A stretch of 64,000 nucleotides of DNA, taken from Selenomonadaceae bacterium. Its GTDB lineage: Bacteria > Bacillota > Negativicutes > Selenomonadales > Selenomonadaceae. The notes beneath the pieces are model-generated. The model worked only from the letters and a program-made list of their open reading frames with translations, ran no database searches and was not told where the DNA came from. The translations under genes were made by a program, and so were the position numbers. The stretch is from assembly GCA_017428215.1 (NCBI GenBank), contig JAFRRH010000033.1, positions 1 through 64,000 of the forward strand, read 5' to 3'. Shown in pieces: positions 42,765-52,787 of this stretch (the first letter of the stretch is position 1; each line of letters begins with the position of its first letter).

Positions 42765-43241
42765 TTGAATAAGAAATTTAATCACTTTGACGCGGCGGGA
42801 AATGCGATAATGGTTGACGTTGGCGGAAAAAATTTAACGGAACGAATTGCAGTTGCGAGCGGGAAAATTTTTGTTAGCGATGAAGTTTATTCGGCGATTG
42901 AGTCTGGCTCGTCAAAGAAAGGCGACGTTTTGGGCGTGGCTCGAATCGCGGGAATTATGGCGGCTAAAAAAACTTCTGAAGTTATTCCGCTGTGTCACCC
43001 GTTGCCGCTAAGTCATTGCAGTTTAAATTTTGAAATGCTAAACGATGAATCAGCCGTTAAAGTTATCGCGACGGTTAAGACGATGTGGGCGACAGGCGTC
43101 GAAATGGAAGCCCTCCACTCGGTTAGCGTCGCCTTGTTGACGATTTACGATATGTGCAAAGCAATTGATAAGCGAATGACGCTCGGCGAAATTCATTTGG
43201 AACGCAAAAATGGCGGCAAGAGCGGCGAGTTTAAATTTTGA
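42765..43241 (+). CDS. moaC: Cyclic pyranopterin monophosphate synthase
   Basis: Predicted 158-residue MoaC, which converts 3',8-cyclo-GTP to cyclic pyranopterin in molybdenum cofactor synthesis. It shows [36 protein letters not shown] and [25 protein letters not shown] with the active Lys and Asp residues. TTG start behind GGGAGG. It supports the NapA molybdoenzyme at 2.4 kb. No other moa gene is adjacent; the next genes belong to a pilus locus with its own promoter. Confidence 0.94.
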   Translation: MNKKFNHFDAAGNAIMVDVGGKNLTERIAVASGKIFVSDEVYSAIESGSSKKGDVLGVARIAGIMAAKKTSEVIPLCHPLPLSHCSLNFEMLNDESAVKVIATVKTMWATGVEMEALHSVSVALLTIYDMCKAIDKRMTLGEIHLERKNGGKSGEFKF

Positions 43242-43259
43242 TTAGAATACGCAATAATC

Positions 43260-43287
43260 TTGACAAAAACACTGTACAAAGTAAAAT
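43260..43287 (+). promoter_or_regulatory. Promoter of the Tad pilus operon
   Basis: TTGACA (43260-43265), 16 bases, TAAAAT (43282-43287), about 45 bases before cpaB. Confidence 0.65.
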
Positions 43288-43332
43288 ACAACCACGATTT
43301 AAGGCAAAATTTTCATTTACGGGGTGTTGCTT

Positions 43333-44418
43333 ATGTTTCAAAAGATAATAAATAAATTGAACGACTTGCGCCCCAAACAGTTACTGATGTTGGCGGCAAT
43401 AGCGGGCTTGTTGATGTTTATAACAATTATCGTCGGAATGAATATGATGACCAAACAAGAAGTTGCAATTATACCTCCGCCGATTGAAGAGGAAAAACCC
43501 GTAATCCAAACAACCCAGGTTGTAGTCGCCAAAGTAAATATTCCGCCGCGCACCAGAATTCAAGAGAGTATGCTCCAAATGAAAGAATTGCCCGTTGACA
43601 TGGTGCCGGAAGGCGCGATAGAAAGTTTTGACGCCGTAAAAAATGTTCAAGTCAGAGTTTCGATTTTTTCAGGCGACATACTTACAATCCAAAAAGTTTT
43701 CAGCGAATCAACCGACGAAGGATTTGTTGGGGAAATTCCCGCCGATTGTCGCGCCATTTCCATTAACGTCAACGAGGTGACGGGCGTTGGCGGTTTTGCT
43801 AAGCCAGGCGATAAAGTTGATTTGCTCCTCGTCGAAAGTGACAAATACAACGCAGTAAGCAATATTTTATTACAAAATGTCCTGCTCCTTAGCGTCAACC
43901 AGGACACGACGCAGACTGGCAACGTTATTACGGACGAAGGCATCGCAAAACCCTCAGCAATTCATAATCCGTCAATCGCGACGTTTGCTCTGCCGCCGGA
44001 AGATATTTTAAAATTAATCGCGGCTACGAAGCTCGGAGAAATTTATATGATGTTGCGACCGTCAAATCCGAGAGCAAATTACGTTCCAGAAATGGAATAT
44101 GCGCTCGAATCAATAAGCAAGCCAAAACCTGAACCCGTGCAAACTCCAACACCAGTCATTCCGTCGAACGTACCATTGCCGGAAATACCTGCAAATGCGC
44201 TTGAGCCTGTTGTACCCAAAATTGATATTATTGCCGGCGACCAAATTGTACAAAGCTCTACCCCAAATACCCCAACGACAACAACGGCTCCAACAATAAC
44301 AGGACGCTCTTCTTCCGCACTTCCCGCAATCCCGTCTGGCACTGCAAATCCTTCGGTTACTATTCCGAATACACCTTTAACAAACACGCCGATTGTTAAT
44401 CAAATAACGAGTAATTAG
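43333..44418 (+). CDS. cpaB: Flp pilus assembly protein CpaB/RcpC
   Basis: Predicted 361-residue protein. One N-terminal helix (about 16-36) is followed by an SAF domain (VVVAKVNIPPRTRIQESML) and RcpC-like repeats (ISINVNEVTGVGGFAKPGDKVDLLLV). The last 100 residues are Pro/Thr-rich and disordered. CpaB is a periplasmic partner of the Tad secretin. The ATG at 43333 with GGGGTG upstream is preferred to a GTG three codons earlier. First gene of the locus. Confidence 0.88.
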   Translation: MFQKIINKLNDLRPKQLLMLAAIAGLLMFITIIVGMNMMTKQEVAIIPPPIEEEKPVIQTTQVVVAKVNIPPRTRIQESMLQMKELPVDMVPEGAIESFDAVKNVQVRVSIFSGDILTIQKVFSESTDEGFVGEIPADCRAISINVNEVTGVGGFAKPGDKVDLLLVESDKYNAVSNILLQNVLLLSVNQDTTQTGNVITDEGIAKPSAIHNPSIATFALPPEDILKLIAATKLGEIYMMLRPSNPRANYVPEMEYALESISKPKPEPVQTPTPVIPSNVPLPEIPANALEPVVPKIDIIAGDQIVQSSTPNTPTTTTAPTITGRSSSALPAIPSGTANPSVTIPNTPLTNTPIVNQITSN

Positions 44419-44437
44419 AGCATAGGAATTATAAATC

Positions 44438-46180
44438 ATGAACTCATTTATTAAAAAATTTTGTTTAGCGGCGGTACCATTTTTTTTATCGGCAAGCGTC
44501 GTTCAAGCCGCCGAATTCGAGACGCTTAACATAAAAAAACAAACTTCGCACTACATGGACATGGGACAACGCATAACTCGGATTGCGGTAGGGGATCCTT
44601 CCATTGCGACGGTTGTACAGTTACCAGGCTCCGCCAATGAATTTTTAATCGTAACGAAGGCAACTCAAGGTTCAACCGCGTTGTTCGTGTGGACTTTGGA
44701 CGGCGCACGCCACCAATATAATATCGTCGTTTCACCCGAAGACCCCGGACAAGCCATGATGATTGAAAAGGCTATTGGACTACCCGACGTGCATGTTAAA
44801 TACGTCGACGGTAGACTTTTGCTAACGGGCACCGTTGAAAATCAATACGAAAAAAATTACGCTCTGCAAACTGCGCGGCTCTTTGTTAATTCCGGCACTG
44901 AAAGCAGTCTTTTAGTTGGTAGCGGCTTTGACATGAAACTTGATACCGATACAGCTAGCAGTGGTACGAGTGGCAGAGATGAGGACATTGAACTTGCCAA
45001 ATCGGAAGCTAAGGGCGCGATTATCGACCTTATTCAAATTCTCCACCCAACGCAAATTCGACTTGAAGCGCAGATTATTGAAATTGATTCCGATGCTACA
45101 AAAAATTTGGGACTTCAATACGGCACGAGCGGTAGTGGTGGCGTTTTTAGTTTTGGCGAAGATTATAGCCGGTCAAATACTTCAATCAGTGAAAGTTCCT
45201 CAAGCGGTTGGTCAAATTCCTATAGCGGCAATAATTCTTCAAGCGGCAGTAGCTCCAATTCTTCCTCAAGCGATAGAAGTTGGGCTAGCAATGATAACCC
45301 TTATACAGACGAATATAACTACGATTATTCAAATTCAACAAGTAATAGTAGCCGAAACGGTAGTAACAATTACAGTGGCTCCAACGATTATAGCGGCAAT
45401 TCAAGTTTCAGCCGTTCCGTTACGTCAACTTGGCAAGACCTCAGGCGTTTTGGCAACAATCCGATTAAGTGGATAACTCAACACTTCGCGCCGATTAATG
45501 CCACACTTACTGCATTGGTTACAAATGGTAAGGCAAAAATTCTTTCGCGTCCGAGCGTTATGACTTTAAGCGGCGAACAGGCAACTATTCAAATCGGCGG
45601 AAGAATTCCTTATGAAGTTTCCACGATGAGTTCTTCCGATGTTAAAGAAATTCAGTATGGTATAATTCTTCAATTCAAACCTGTTGTTGACGCACAAAAT
45701 AGAATAAATTCGGCGGTTCACGCTGAGGTTAGTAGTCTTGGTGGACAGACTTCTGACGGACGAATGACTATATTAACACGCAGTGCCGATTCAGTTGTAA
45801 GTTTGAATTCGGGAATGCCAATCGTTATCGGCGGTTTAATGAATTCGGAAGAGACTAAGAATATTACAAAAATTCCGCTACTCGGCGACATTCCCATTTT
45901 GGGCGAATTTTTTAAGCATACGTCAAAATCCAGAGATAACCGCGAACTTATAATTGTCGTTACACCCTATCTTGTCGAATCGGAAGAAATTTCACGTTCG
46001 CCGATGTCGCAACCAATGCGCGAGTGGTACGACCAAAATGAAAAACAGCGCGAGACTATGGAAAGTCACGACTTTAAACCGCCTGAACCGGAAGTTGTAA
46101 TAGAAGAGGAGCCAGAAAGGATTCTGCCGCCCGCAAAGTATCCAAAAAATGGAAAGATGACTGACACGCCGTTTAAATGA
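44438..46180 (+). CDS. cpaC: Tad secretin CpaC/RcpA with Ser/Asn-rich insert
   Basis: Predicted 580-residue outer-membrane secretin. Signal peptide to about residue 24, an N-terminal pilus domain (IAVGDPSIATVVQLPGS), a BON/N1-like region (VHVKYVDGRLLLTGTVENQYE), and the secretin core with LSRPSVMTLSGEQATIQIGG, VPGM-like LNSGMPIVIGGLM and IPLLGDIPILGEFFKHTS. A low-complexity insert rich in Ser, Asn and Tyr (about residues 245-330) interrupts the region just before the core. Presence of a secretin shows an outer membrane. Confidence 0.92.
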   Translation: MNSFIKKFCLAAVPFFLSASVVQAAEFETLNIKKQTSHYMDMGQRITRIAVGDPSIATVVQLPGSANEFLIVTKATQGSTALFVWTLDGARHQYNIVVSPEDPGQAMMIEKAIGLPDVHVKYVDGRLLLTGTVENQYEKNYALQTARLFVNSGTESSLLVGSGFDMKLDTDTASSGTSGRDEDIELAKSEAKGAIIDLIQILHPTQIRLEAQIIEIDSDATKNLGLQYGTSGSGGVFSFGEDYSRSNTSISESSSSGWSNSYSGNNSSSGSSSNSSSSDRSWASNDNPYTDEYNYDYSNSTSNSSRNGSNNYSGSNDYSGNSSFSRSVTSTWQDLRRFGNNPIKWITQHFAPINATLTALVTNGKAKILSRPSVMTLSGEQATIQIGGRIPYEVSTMSSSDVKEIQYGIILQFKPVVDAQNRINSAVHAEVSSLGGQTSDGRMTILTRSADSVVSLNSGMPIVIGGLMNSEETKNITKIPLLGDIPILGEFFKHTSKSRDNRELIIVVTPYLVESEEISRSPMSQPMREWYDQNEKQRETMESHDFKPPEPEVVIEEEPERILPPAKYPKNGKMTDTPFK

Positions 46181-46203
46181 TAATTTTTTAGGAGGGAGCT
46201 AAA

Positions 46204-47046
46204 ATGGCAGTAGCAACGCCGCACTCTATTGAACGAAGTAGTGTTATAATCAGCGTATTCAGCACAACGCCCGGTATCGGCAAGACGATTACTGCAATTA
46301 ACTTGGCGGCGGGCTTGGCGCATGAGGGTTACAAAGTCTGCCTTGCCGACCTCGATTTACAATTCGGCGACGTGCTTAACTATCTGAAACTCACCTCCAT
46401 AAACACGATTGCGGGAGCGCAACGCGCCTTGCTTGACCACCCCGATAAATTTCGTGTCCGCGATTTTCTGATTGACTATTCGCACGAGGACTTGGAATTT
46501 TCTATCATGCCCGCTCCGCTGTACATTTACGACGCTTATCAAACCGATGTCCAACTTGTCACGGACATTATCAACGACTTAAATTTTTTTGATTACGTTA
46601 TCTTAGATTTGAATTCTATGTTCAGCGCGTTAAATCTGGCTATGCTTGACATTAGCACCGTTATAAATTATGTCGGCGTTATTGACTTTTTACCCGCGCT
46701 AAAGAATTATAAAATCGGCTATGACACGTTGATTAGGTTTGAATACGAGGAAAGCAAAATTCGCCTCGTTGAAAACCGCGCTGACTCACAGAAACTTATT
46801 GACGGTCGCGACGTGGAAAAACTTTTGGGCGAGCCGTTCTATCACAGATTGCCCAACGATTATCCTTCCGTCAACAAGTCCATTAACAGCGGGCAACCAC
46901 TCATGTTCGCCGCGCCCGATTCTAAGCTTACCAAAAGTTTTGATGAACTCGTCGGGCTTTATACAAATCGACAGACGACGATTGCGCCTGAATTGGCGAG
47001 CGGCGGCGGATTCTTCAGCAAAGTTAAAAGTTGGTTCAAATTTTAA
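46204..47046 (+). CDS. MinD-like ATPase of the Tad locus (TadZ/CpaE type, no receiver domain)
   Basis: Predicted 280-residue ParA/MinD-superfamily protein. The P-loop reads STTPGIGKTIT: the P-loop Lys is kept but the MinD signature Lys at the motif start (KGGVGKT) is replaced. LADLDLQFGDVLNYLK and DYVILDLNSMFSALNLAML follow. No response-regulator domain precedes it. The C-terminus (GGGFFSKVKSWFKF) looks like an amphipathic membrane-targeting helix as in MinD. TadZ proteins mark the pole or site of pilus assembly. A second, complementary paralogue follows. Confidence 0.8.
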   Translation: MAVATPHSIERSSVIISVFSTTPGIGKTITAINLAAGLAHEGYKVCLADLDLQFGDVLNYLKLTSINTIAGAQRALLDHPDKFRVRDFLIDYSHEDLEFSIMPAPLYIYDAYQTDVQLVTDIINDLNFFDYVILDLNSMFSALNLAMLDISTVINYVGVIDFLPALKNYKIGYDTLIRFEYEESKIRLVENRADSQKLIDGRDVEKLLGEPFYHRLPNDYPSVNKSINSGQPLMFAAPDSKLTKSFDELVGLYTNRQTTIAPELASGGGFFSKVKSWFKF

Positions 47047-47076
47047 TTGAAAGTTTTTCGCGGAGGAGGTTAAGCT

Positions 47077-48183
47077 GTGGCTTATCGAGTAATTGTAGTC
47101 GAAAATAATCCAAACATGTTAGACGAGATTGTCAATACGCTAAGGCGGTCGCCAGATTTTGAAGTTGCTTCGACTTACAAGAGTGCGAACGCCGCTATTA
47201 ATCCTTCTGGCATGTTCCACCCAGATTTATTCTTGCTCAATGTAGAGGACGAGGAAACGATTGAGGATCTGCCCGATTTTGTCAAAAAATTTCCTGGAGC
47301 GTACATTTTGGGCACGATGAATCAATGGGATCCTCTTATTGCGCAAAAAGCTATGGAAGGCGGCGCGACGGGTTGCATATTAAAGCCTTTCACGGCACGG
47401 GAAGTTCTCGAATATATTCAGCTGTACTCAATTCGCGGCGAACGTAAACCTGCGCGGCTAATTTCTTTCTTTAGCCCAAAAGGTCGCGCAGGTCGTACAA
47501 CTTTAGCGGCGATACTTGCCTTGCTGATTGCTGAAAAAACCGGCGAGCGCGTTGCCTTGATTGACGCCGATTTACAATTCGGGGATTTGCCGATGTTCTT
47601 TGATATAGAGCCTAAACGCACCGTCGTTGACGCCACGCAAGATATAAAACTTTTGACGCCTGTGACGTTTGCGCCGTATTTTTATCCGATTAAAGATAAC
47701 GTCGAACTTTTGAGCAGTCCGGAGCGTCCCGAATATGCCGAACTGGTTGCGCCAGAAAGTTTAACGGAAGTCGTTATGATGGCGGGCAATGTTTTCCGCT
47801 ATGTGCTAGTTGATTTGCCGTCGGGATTTAATCCTGTAACACTTAACGTTTGCAGAATTTCTAATGTAGTTTTCGTTACGACGATGATTAACAGCGGCTT
47901 TGAAGTTAAGCACGCGAAAAAAACTATGGAAATGTTCGCTTCGCAGGACGACGGGCGGCGCAAAGTTCACGCGGTGTTTACTCGTGTCAATCCGTTCACG
48001 GAAGAAAATCGCCAGAAAATCGCTGACCAACTCGGCTATCCCGTTGACGTTATGATTCCCAACGAATACCGCATGATTTCCGTTGCAAATAGTGGACGCC
48101 TTGCACAGGGCTTGCCACGAGATACGCTTTTGATGAAATCGATTGGCGAAATGGCTGACAAAATTATTGACGGAGGCAAGTGA
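47077..48183 (+). CDS. cpaE: CpaE-like protein: pseudo-receiver plus MinD-like ATPase
   Basis: Predicted 368-residue protein. The receiver-like domain (1-120) lacks the phosphoacceptor Asp (FLLNVEDEE has Asn) though the late Lys (ILKPF) is kept. The ATPase domain (about 127-368) has SPKGRAGRTTLA, where the signature Lys is present but the P-loop Lys is Arg. ALIDADLQFGDLPMFFD and YVLVDLPSGFNP follow. It should localise the Tad machine. GTG start behind GGAGGAGG. Together with the preceding paralogue it may form a mixed dimer. Confidence 0.85.
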   Translation: MAYRVIVVENNPNMLDEIVNTLRRSPDFEVASTYKSANAAINPSGMFHPDLFLLNVEDEETIEDLPDFVKKFPGAYILGTMNQWDPLIAQKAMEGGATGCILKPFTAREVLEYIQLYSIRGERKPARLISFFSPKGRAGRTTLAAILALLIAEKTGERVALIDADLQFGDLPMFFDIEPKRTVVDATQDIKLLTPVTFAPYFYPIKDNVELLSSPERPEYAELVAPESLTEVVMMAGNVFRYVLVDLPSGFNPVTLNVCRISNVVFVTTMINSGFEVKHAKKTMEMFASQDDGRRKVHAVFTRVNPFTEENRQKIADQLGYPVDVMIPNEYRMISVANSGRLAQGLPRDTLLMKSIGEMADKIIDGGK

Positions 48184-48184
48184 C

Positions 48185-49144
48185 GTGATTGTTTTTATCG
48201 CGGTAATGGGCGCGGTGACAACTTTTTTCTTTGTGCTATTCTCGGCATTGTTTTTCAGACGAAGCCAAAGCATTGACATTTTCCACCGACTGCGCCGCCA
48301 CTATGACAACAACGCAAATAAATCTAAGCAAACGGAAGATATTGTGCAACGTGCCTATAATTTTATTCAGCGGGTATCGAAACCGATTGAAGATTGGAAC
48401 CTGTCAAAGAAATTAGATTTTCTACTTAAGCAAGCAGGGATACCGCTTTTCGGCGCAGAGTTCATAATTATTACTTTGATATGTGCGATTTTTGGCGGCA
48501 TAGCGGTATATATCATAACGTTCAATATCACGTTCGCACCGCTTACCAGTTTAGGAATTATATTGCTACTTTTTCTCTGGGTAAGAATGAAAACTCAACG
48601 CCGACTCAAAGCATTTACCGAACAATTAGGCGATTGCTTAACAACGGTCGCAAATGCACTGCGGGCGGGCTACAGTTTTCAACAGGCAATGGACGTAGTA
48701 GCAAAGGAAATGGAACCTCCGATGAGTACCGAGTTTGAGCGCGTGTCAACGGATATTGCAATGGGTGTGACATTAGAGGACGCTTTGGAGCAAATGAACA
48801 AGCGCGTTGGCAGTCCCGACTATGATTTAGTTGTCACGGCGGTTTTGATTCAGCGCGAAATTGGCGGCAACCTCGCTCAAATCCTAGATACAATCAGCGA
48901 CACTATCAACGAGCGAATCCGCATGAAACGCGAAATTAAAGCATTGACGGCGCAAGGTAGATTTTCTGCGTGGGTGCTTATTGTTTTGCCGTTTGTTACT
49001 GGTGCCTTTTGTTACGTCTTCAATCACGATCAGACGATGATGCTTGTCACCGAAGAGAGCGGACGCATTGCCTTGGGCGTCGCAATCTTTATGGAATTTA
49101 TCGGCTTTATCGTCATTCGCAGAATCGTCGATATTGAAATTTGA
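48185..49144 (+). CDS. tadB: Tad inner-membrane platform protein TadB
   Basis: Predicted 319-residue GspF-family protein. Membrane helices near 4-22, 96-130 (two close segments) and at the C-terminus (about 265-315), with the cytosolic T2SSF domain TEQLGDCLTTVANALRAGYS and LVVTAVLIQREIGGNLAQILD. The GTG at 48185, behind ACGGAGG, is chosen; the frame opens earlier inside cpaE. Placed before flp, separate from tadA and tadC, unlike the usual tadABC order. Confidence 0.88.
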   Translation: MIVFIAVMGAVTTFFFVLFSALFFRRSQSIDIFHRLRRHYDNNANKSKQTEDIVQRAYNFIQRVSKPIEDWNLSKKLDFLLKQAGIPLFGAEFIIITLICAIFGGIAVYIITFNITFAPLTSLGIILLLFLWVRMKTQRRLKAFTEQLGDCLTTVANALRAGYSFQQAMDVVAKEMEPPMSTEFERVSTDIAMGVTLEDALEQMNKRVGSPDYDLVVTAVLIQREIGGNLAQILDTISDTINERIRMKREIKALTAQGRFSAWVLIVLPFVTGAFCYVFNHDQTMMLVTEESGRIALGVAIFMEFIGFIVIRRIVDIEI

Positions 49145-49172
49145 AAACATCATGAAAATATTATGAAACTAC

Positions 49173-49201
49173 TTGAATTTTTTAGATTAATAGTTTAAAA
49201 T
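49173..49201 (+). promoter_or_regulatory. Promoter of the pilin gene flp
   Basis: TTGAAT (49173-49178), 17 bases, TAAAAT (49196-49201), 80 bases before flp. A separate promoter would allow the pilin to be made in excess. Confidence 0.6.
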
Positions 49202-49280
49202 ACTAACACGTAAAGTTAATCGGCTTAGTCGTGACAGGGCAAGTCGTCAAAGAAGAAAATATAGTTTGGAGGAGATAATC

Positions 49281-49517
49281 ATGATCAAGTATATCGATAA
49301 GCTGATTAAAAAGCTCAAGGCTTCGGAAAAAGGGCAAGGCATGGTCGAGTACGCTCTCATCATTGCGTTCGTTGCAGGTATTGCTATCGTCGCTCTTAAC
49401 AACGGCTTGGGCACTGCAGTAAAGAATGCATTTGGTGGCGCGGCCAGTATGGTAAGTAGTGCTAGTAGTGCTGCCGTTAATACCGCTAACACCACTGGTA
49501 ACGGTGGCACCACCTAA
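49281..49517 (+). CDS. flp: Flp-type prepilin
   Basis: Predicted 78-residue class IVb prepilin. The short leader ends in SEKG, and cleavage before QGMVEYALIIAFVAGIAIVAL leaves the hydrophobic stalk with the conserved Glu-Tyr. The rest is small and Ala/Ser/Thr-rich. The ATG at 49281 with GGAGGAGATAATC is chosen. The dedicated prepilin peptidase (CpaA/TadV) is not in the window. Confidence 0.93.
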   Translation: MIKYIDKLIKKLKASEKGQGMVEYALIIAFVAGIAIVALNNGLGTAVKNAFGGAASMVSSASSAAVNTANTTGNGGTT

Positions 49518-49570
49518 GGACACGTAAAAAAACGAATAAGAAACAATTAGCTTAACAAAAAAATTTTTAT

Positions 49571-49604
49571 GAGCTTCCAGAATTAATTTTGGAGGCTCTT
49601 TTTT
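49571..49604 (+). terminator. Terminator after flp
   Basis: GAGCTTCCA / TGGAGGCTC stem with a TTTTTT tail. It probably limits read-through, giving more pilin than downstream assembly proteins. Confidence 0.75.
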
Positions 49605-49621
49605 CAGAGGAGGGCGGGATT

Positions 49622-50239
49622 ATGAGAAAGCAACACGGTCAATCAGCAGTAGAATTCGCGCTCATGGCACCGATAATCTTTATGATGATTTTCGGAATGA
49701 TTTATGGCGGGATTATGTTCATGCAATATATGCACTACAGCAACGCCGTCAGAACAGCCGCCCGTCAAATAGCCGTCATAAGAAATTCAACGGATCGCGA
49801 AAAAATGCGAGTAAGCCAAGCGAATTGGTTGAAGGATCTTTGGGAAGAAGAAATATCCGTTAAACTTTACAAGCCAGCAGTCAACATTGAAATTGTAACC
49901 AATTATAAAGATGATGGGGATTCAACAGCCGAAACTCAAACAAATGAAACTCAAGCAGGCGAAACTTCAACAGACGAAACTTCTACGGACGAAAAAACCG
50001 TTTTGAGCAAAGATGTTGTAATCGACGTGACTTTTGTAAGAGTGGGAGACATTCCCGTTATCTTAGACATGGTAGATTTCCCGCCGAAGACAATTAAGAC
50101 AATCGAATATCGTATGCGTGTTGAAGAGTCGTCGAATATAGAGACGACTACTACAACCACGACTACAACCGATACGTCAGGCGATTCAGGCGATTCAGGC
50201 GGCTTAGGGGCTGGCATAGAGTCGGGAATAGGAGGCTGA
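49622..50239 (+). CDS. tadE: TadE-like pseudopilin
   Basis: Predicted 205-residue protein with a prepilin-like start: basic residues, then HGQSAVEFALMAPIIFMMIFGMIYGGIMF. The body is short. The middle and C-terminus are Thr/Glu-rich (repeats of the NETQAGETSTDET kind) and Gly-rich at the end. TadE is a minor pseudopilin that primes Flp pilus assembly. The ATG at 49622 behind AGAGGAGGGCGG is chosen. Confidence 0.85.
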   Translation: MRKQHGQSAVEFALMAPIIFMMIFGMIYGGIMFMQYMHYSNAVRTAARQIAVIRNSTDREKMRVSQANWLKDLWEEEISVKLYKPAVNIEIVTNYKDDGDSTAETQTNETQAGETSTDETSTDEKTVLSKDVVIDVTFVRVGDIPVILDMVDFPPKTIKTIEYRMRVEESSNIETTTTTTTTTDTSGDSGDSGGLGAGIESGIGG

Positions 50240-50245
50240 TGACTT

Positions 50246-51739
50246 ATGCCAAGATCACTTTCATTGCTGGAGAGATTGGGCGGCAAGAAGGAAGAAAAAA
50301 AGCCCGCTCCTGAACCCTCACGCGCACCTAAGCCCGAAGCAAAACAACTGCCGCAAGTGCAACCTTCCTACACCGAAAAGCAAATGCAACAAGAACGCGA
50401 TGCCCCTGTTGAGGCATCAGCATTCGCGGGCAGACGTGCACTTACCGCCAAAAACGACGTAATGCAGGAACTGAAACTAGCCGTTCACCGCCGAATAGTT
50501 GACGAGATGACGCCTGAAGAACAGCAAATTTTAGTTCGGGGCGAAGAGGCACGCGAGCAAATAAAAAATATCATCTCCGTTTACAGCAACCGTGAAATGG
50601 CGGAAAATGCTTATCCGCTGTCACGCGGCGAACGTCTTCATTTGGTTGACGACATAAGCAACGAACTTTTGGGCTTGGGACCATTAGAACCGCTCCTTCA
50701 AAACGACACTATAACGGAAATTATGGTTAACGGACCGAAGCAAATTTTTATTGAGCAGAAGGGCAAGCTCAAATTAACCGACGTGCATTTTTATGACAAC
50801 GCGCACTTGATGAATATTATTGAACGGATTTTGACGCCGCTCGGTCGCCGCGTTGATGAATCTTCACCGTTGGTTGACGCAAGATTGGCTGACGGTTCCC
50901 GCGTCAATATAATTATTCCGCCGCTGTCTTTGGTTGGTCCAACTATCACAATCCGTAAATTTTCCAAAAAGGCTCTGTCGATTCAAGACTTGGTAAATTT
51001 CGGCACGTTAAGCGAGGACATGGCGGTTTTTCTTGACGCTTGTGTTCGGGCGCGGCTGAATATTTTGGTAAGCGGCGGCACTGGCTCCGGAAAAACTACA
51101 ACGCTAAATGTTTTGTCGTCGTTTATTCCGGCAACTGATAGAATAGTCACGATTGAGGACGCGGCGGAACTTCGACTTCAACAAACACACGTCGTAACTT
51201 TGGAAAGTCGCCCGCCGAACTTGGAAGGCAACGGAGCAATAACAATTCGCGATTTAGTTAGAAATGCTTTGCGTATGCGTCCGGATAGAATTATCGTCGG
51301 TGAGGTTCGTTCGGGCGAGGCTCTCGACATGCTTCAGGCTATGAATACCGGTCATGACGGCTCCTTGACGACTGCACACGCCAATACGCCACGCGACGTT
51401 TTGAGCCGCCTTGAAACTATGGTTTTAATGGCGGGTATGGAACTTCCCGTTCGCGCAGTTCGCACGCAAGTTTCTTCCGCGATTGATTTAATCCTGCAAC
51501 AATCCAGAATTCGCGACGGCACAAGGAAGATAACTTACATCACGGAAGTACAGGGCATGGAAGGCGACACGATTGTTTTGCAAGATTTATTCCGATATGT
51601 GCAGGAACGAATTGACGAGAAGGGCAAATCCGTCGGGCATTACGAAAGCTTAGGGCTTATGCCGAGCTTTATGGATAAGTTCCAAATGAACGGCGTCGAT
51701 TTACCCAAATCATTTTTCACGAGTGGACGGAAGAGGTGA
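50246..51739 (+). CDS. cpaF: Tad secretion ATPase CpaF/TadA
   Basis: Predicted 497-residue hexameric type II/IV secretion ATPase. The N-terminal 90 residues are charged and linker-like. [18 protein letters not shown] is typical, Walker A is GGTGSGKTT, the Asp box holds [21 protein letters not shown], then [30 protein letters not shown] and the His box [10 protein letters not shown]. It powers pilus extension. ATG behind GGAGGCTGATGACTT, six bases after tadE. Confidence 0.94.
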   Translation: MPRSLSLLERLGGKKEEKKPAPEPSRAPKPEAKQLPQVQPSYTEKQMQQERDAPVEASAFAGRRALTAKNDVMQELKLAVHRRIVDEMTPEEQQILVRGEEAREQIKNIISVYSNREMAENAYPLSRGERLHLVDDISNELLGLGPLEPLLQNDTITEIMVNGPKQIFIEQKGKLKLTDVHFYDNAHLMNIIERILTPLGRRVDESSPLVDARLADGSRVNIIIPPLSLVGPTITIRKFSKKALSIQDLVNFGTLSEDMAVFLDACVRARLNILVSGGTGSGKTTTLNVLSSFIPATDRIVTIEDAAELRLQQTHVVTLESRPPNLEGNGAITIRDLVRNALRMRPDRIIVGEVRSGEALDMLQAMNTGHDGSLTTAHANTPRDVLSRLETMVLMAGMELPVRAVRTQVSSAIDLILQQSRIRDGTRKITYITEVQGMEGDTIVLQDLFRYVQERIDEKGKSVGHYESLGLMPSFMDKFQMNGVDLPKSFFTSGRKR

Positions 51740-51745
51740 CCTTTA

Positions 51746-52750
51746 GTGGCTGTCCTCATTGCGCTTGTCGCCTCAATTTTTTTTTCAGTGGCATTTGCGT
51801 TCGGATTAATGTATTATAAGCAAAATCCCGAAGCACAACTGAGAAAACGTTTGCACGAAATGATTGACCAAGCAGAGGCGGAACGCGCCAAAAAACCTAA
51901 GCAAAAGAAAAATGTAGTGCCGACGATTGTCAAGCTGTTGCCGAGTGCCGCCGCGCAATTCGCCAATACGACGGAATCAAAATTGGGAAGATTTTTTCGG
52001 CGCAGAGTTCGCCCGTTTCTAAACCATTTGGAAGAACGCTTTCAAAGGTTTACTCCTAACGAAATTCGACTGCAACTAGAGGATAAAATTTTTCACGCGG
52101 GCAAAATGGGCGTTTGGAGCGTTAAACGGCTGATGACTATTTGGTGCTTAGCGATTTTTGCGGCGGCGGCACTTGCAATCATAATGATTCAGAGCATGGA
52201 ATTACATCCGCTACAGAAAATTTTTATGATTCTGCTCGGCGCGTTTGTTGGGGCGGCGGTTCCATTCGCAATATTAAATTCGGCAATCAGAAATCGGCAA
52301 AAGGCAATCCGTAAGCAACTGCCCGAATTTTTGGATATTCTCTGTGTAAGTGTTCAAGCAGGCTTGTCTTTTGACGGCGCAGTAGGTAAAATGACTAGGC
52401 GTATGCATGGTCCACTTATCAACGAATTTAAGCGTATGCAAAACGACGTAGCACTCGGTATGACGCACCAATACGCGCTAACAAATTTGGCTAAACGGTG
52501 CGATTTGGAGGAAGTTTATTTATTTACAACATCAATAATTCAGGCGGAAAAATTAGGTACGAGCATGACGCGAACACTTAAAGTTCAGGCTGACAATATG
52601 CGCGACCGGCACCGCCAACACGTCAAAGCAATGGCGTTAAAAGCTCCAGTAAAAATTATTTTCCCAATGGTTTTATTTATCTTCCCGTCAATATTTGTCG
52701 TACTACTATTCCCCGCAATGATTTCACTGATAAGAGCTTTTGGCAAATGA
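51746..52750 (+). CDS. tadC: Tad inner-membrane platform protein TadC
   Basis: Predicted 334-residue GspF-family protein, partner of TadB. Membrane segments at about 3-23, 130-150, 157-178 and 305-330, with LPEFLDILCVSVQAGLSFDGAVGKM in the T2SSF domain. The GTG start follows GAGGTG, six bases after cpaF. It is the last structural pilus gene. The diguanylate cyclase gene follows within 40 bases. Confidence 0.88.
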   Translation: MAVLIALVASIFFSVAFAFGLMYYKQNPEAQLRKRLHEMIDQAEAERAKKPKQKKNVVPTIVKLLPSAAAQFANTTESKLGRFFRRRVRPFLNHLEERFQRFTPNEIRLQLEDKIFHAGKMGVWSVKRLMTIWCLAIFAAAALAIIMIQSMELHPLQKIFMILLGAFVGAAVPFAILNSAIRNRQKAIRKQLPEFLDILCVSVQAGLSFDGAVGKMTRRMHGPLINEFKRMQNDVALGMTHQYALTNLAKRCDLEEVYLFTTSIIQAEKLGTSMTRTLKVQADNMRDRHRQHVKAMALKAPVKIIFPMVLFIFPSIFVVLLFPAMISLIRAFGK

Positions 52751-52787
52751 CCGTTAAAAAGGGGAGAGGAAAGCTTCACTAAGTATT

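Noticed and set aside
47461..47510. Additional octamer copy near 47487
   Set aside because: It reads TCGCGCAG, one base off the CCGCGCAG form, so it was not counted.
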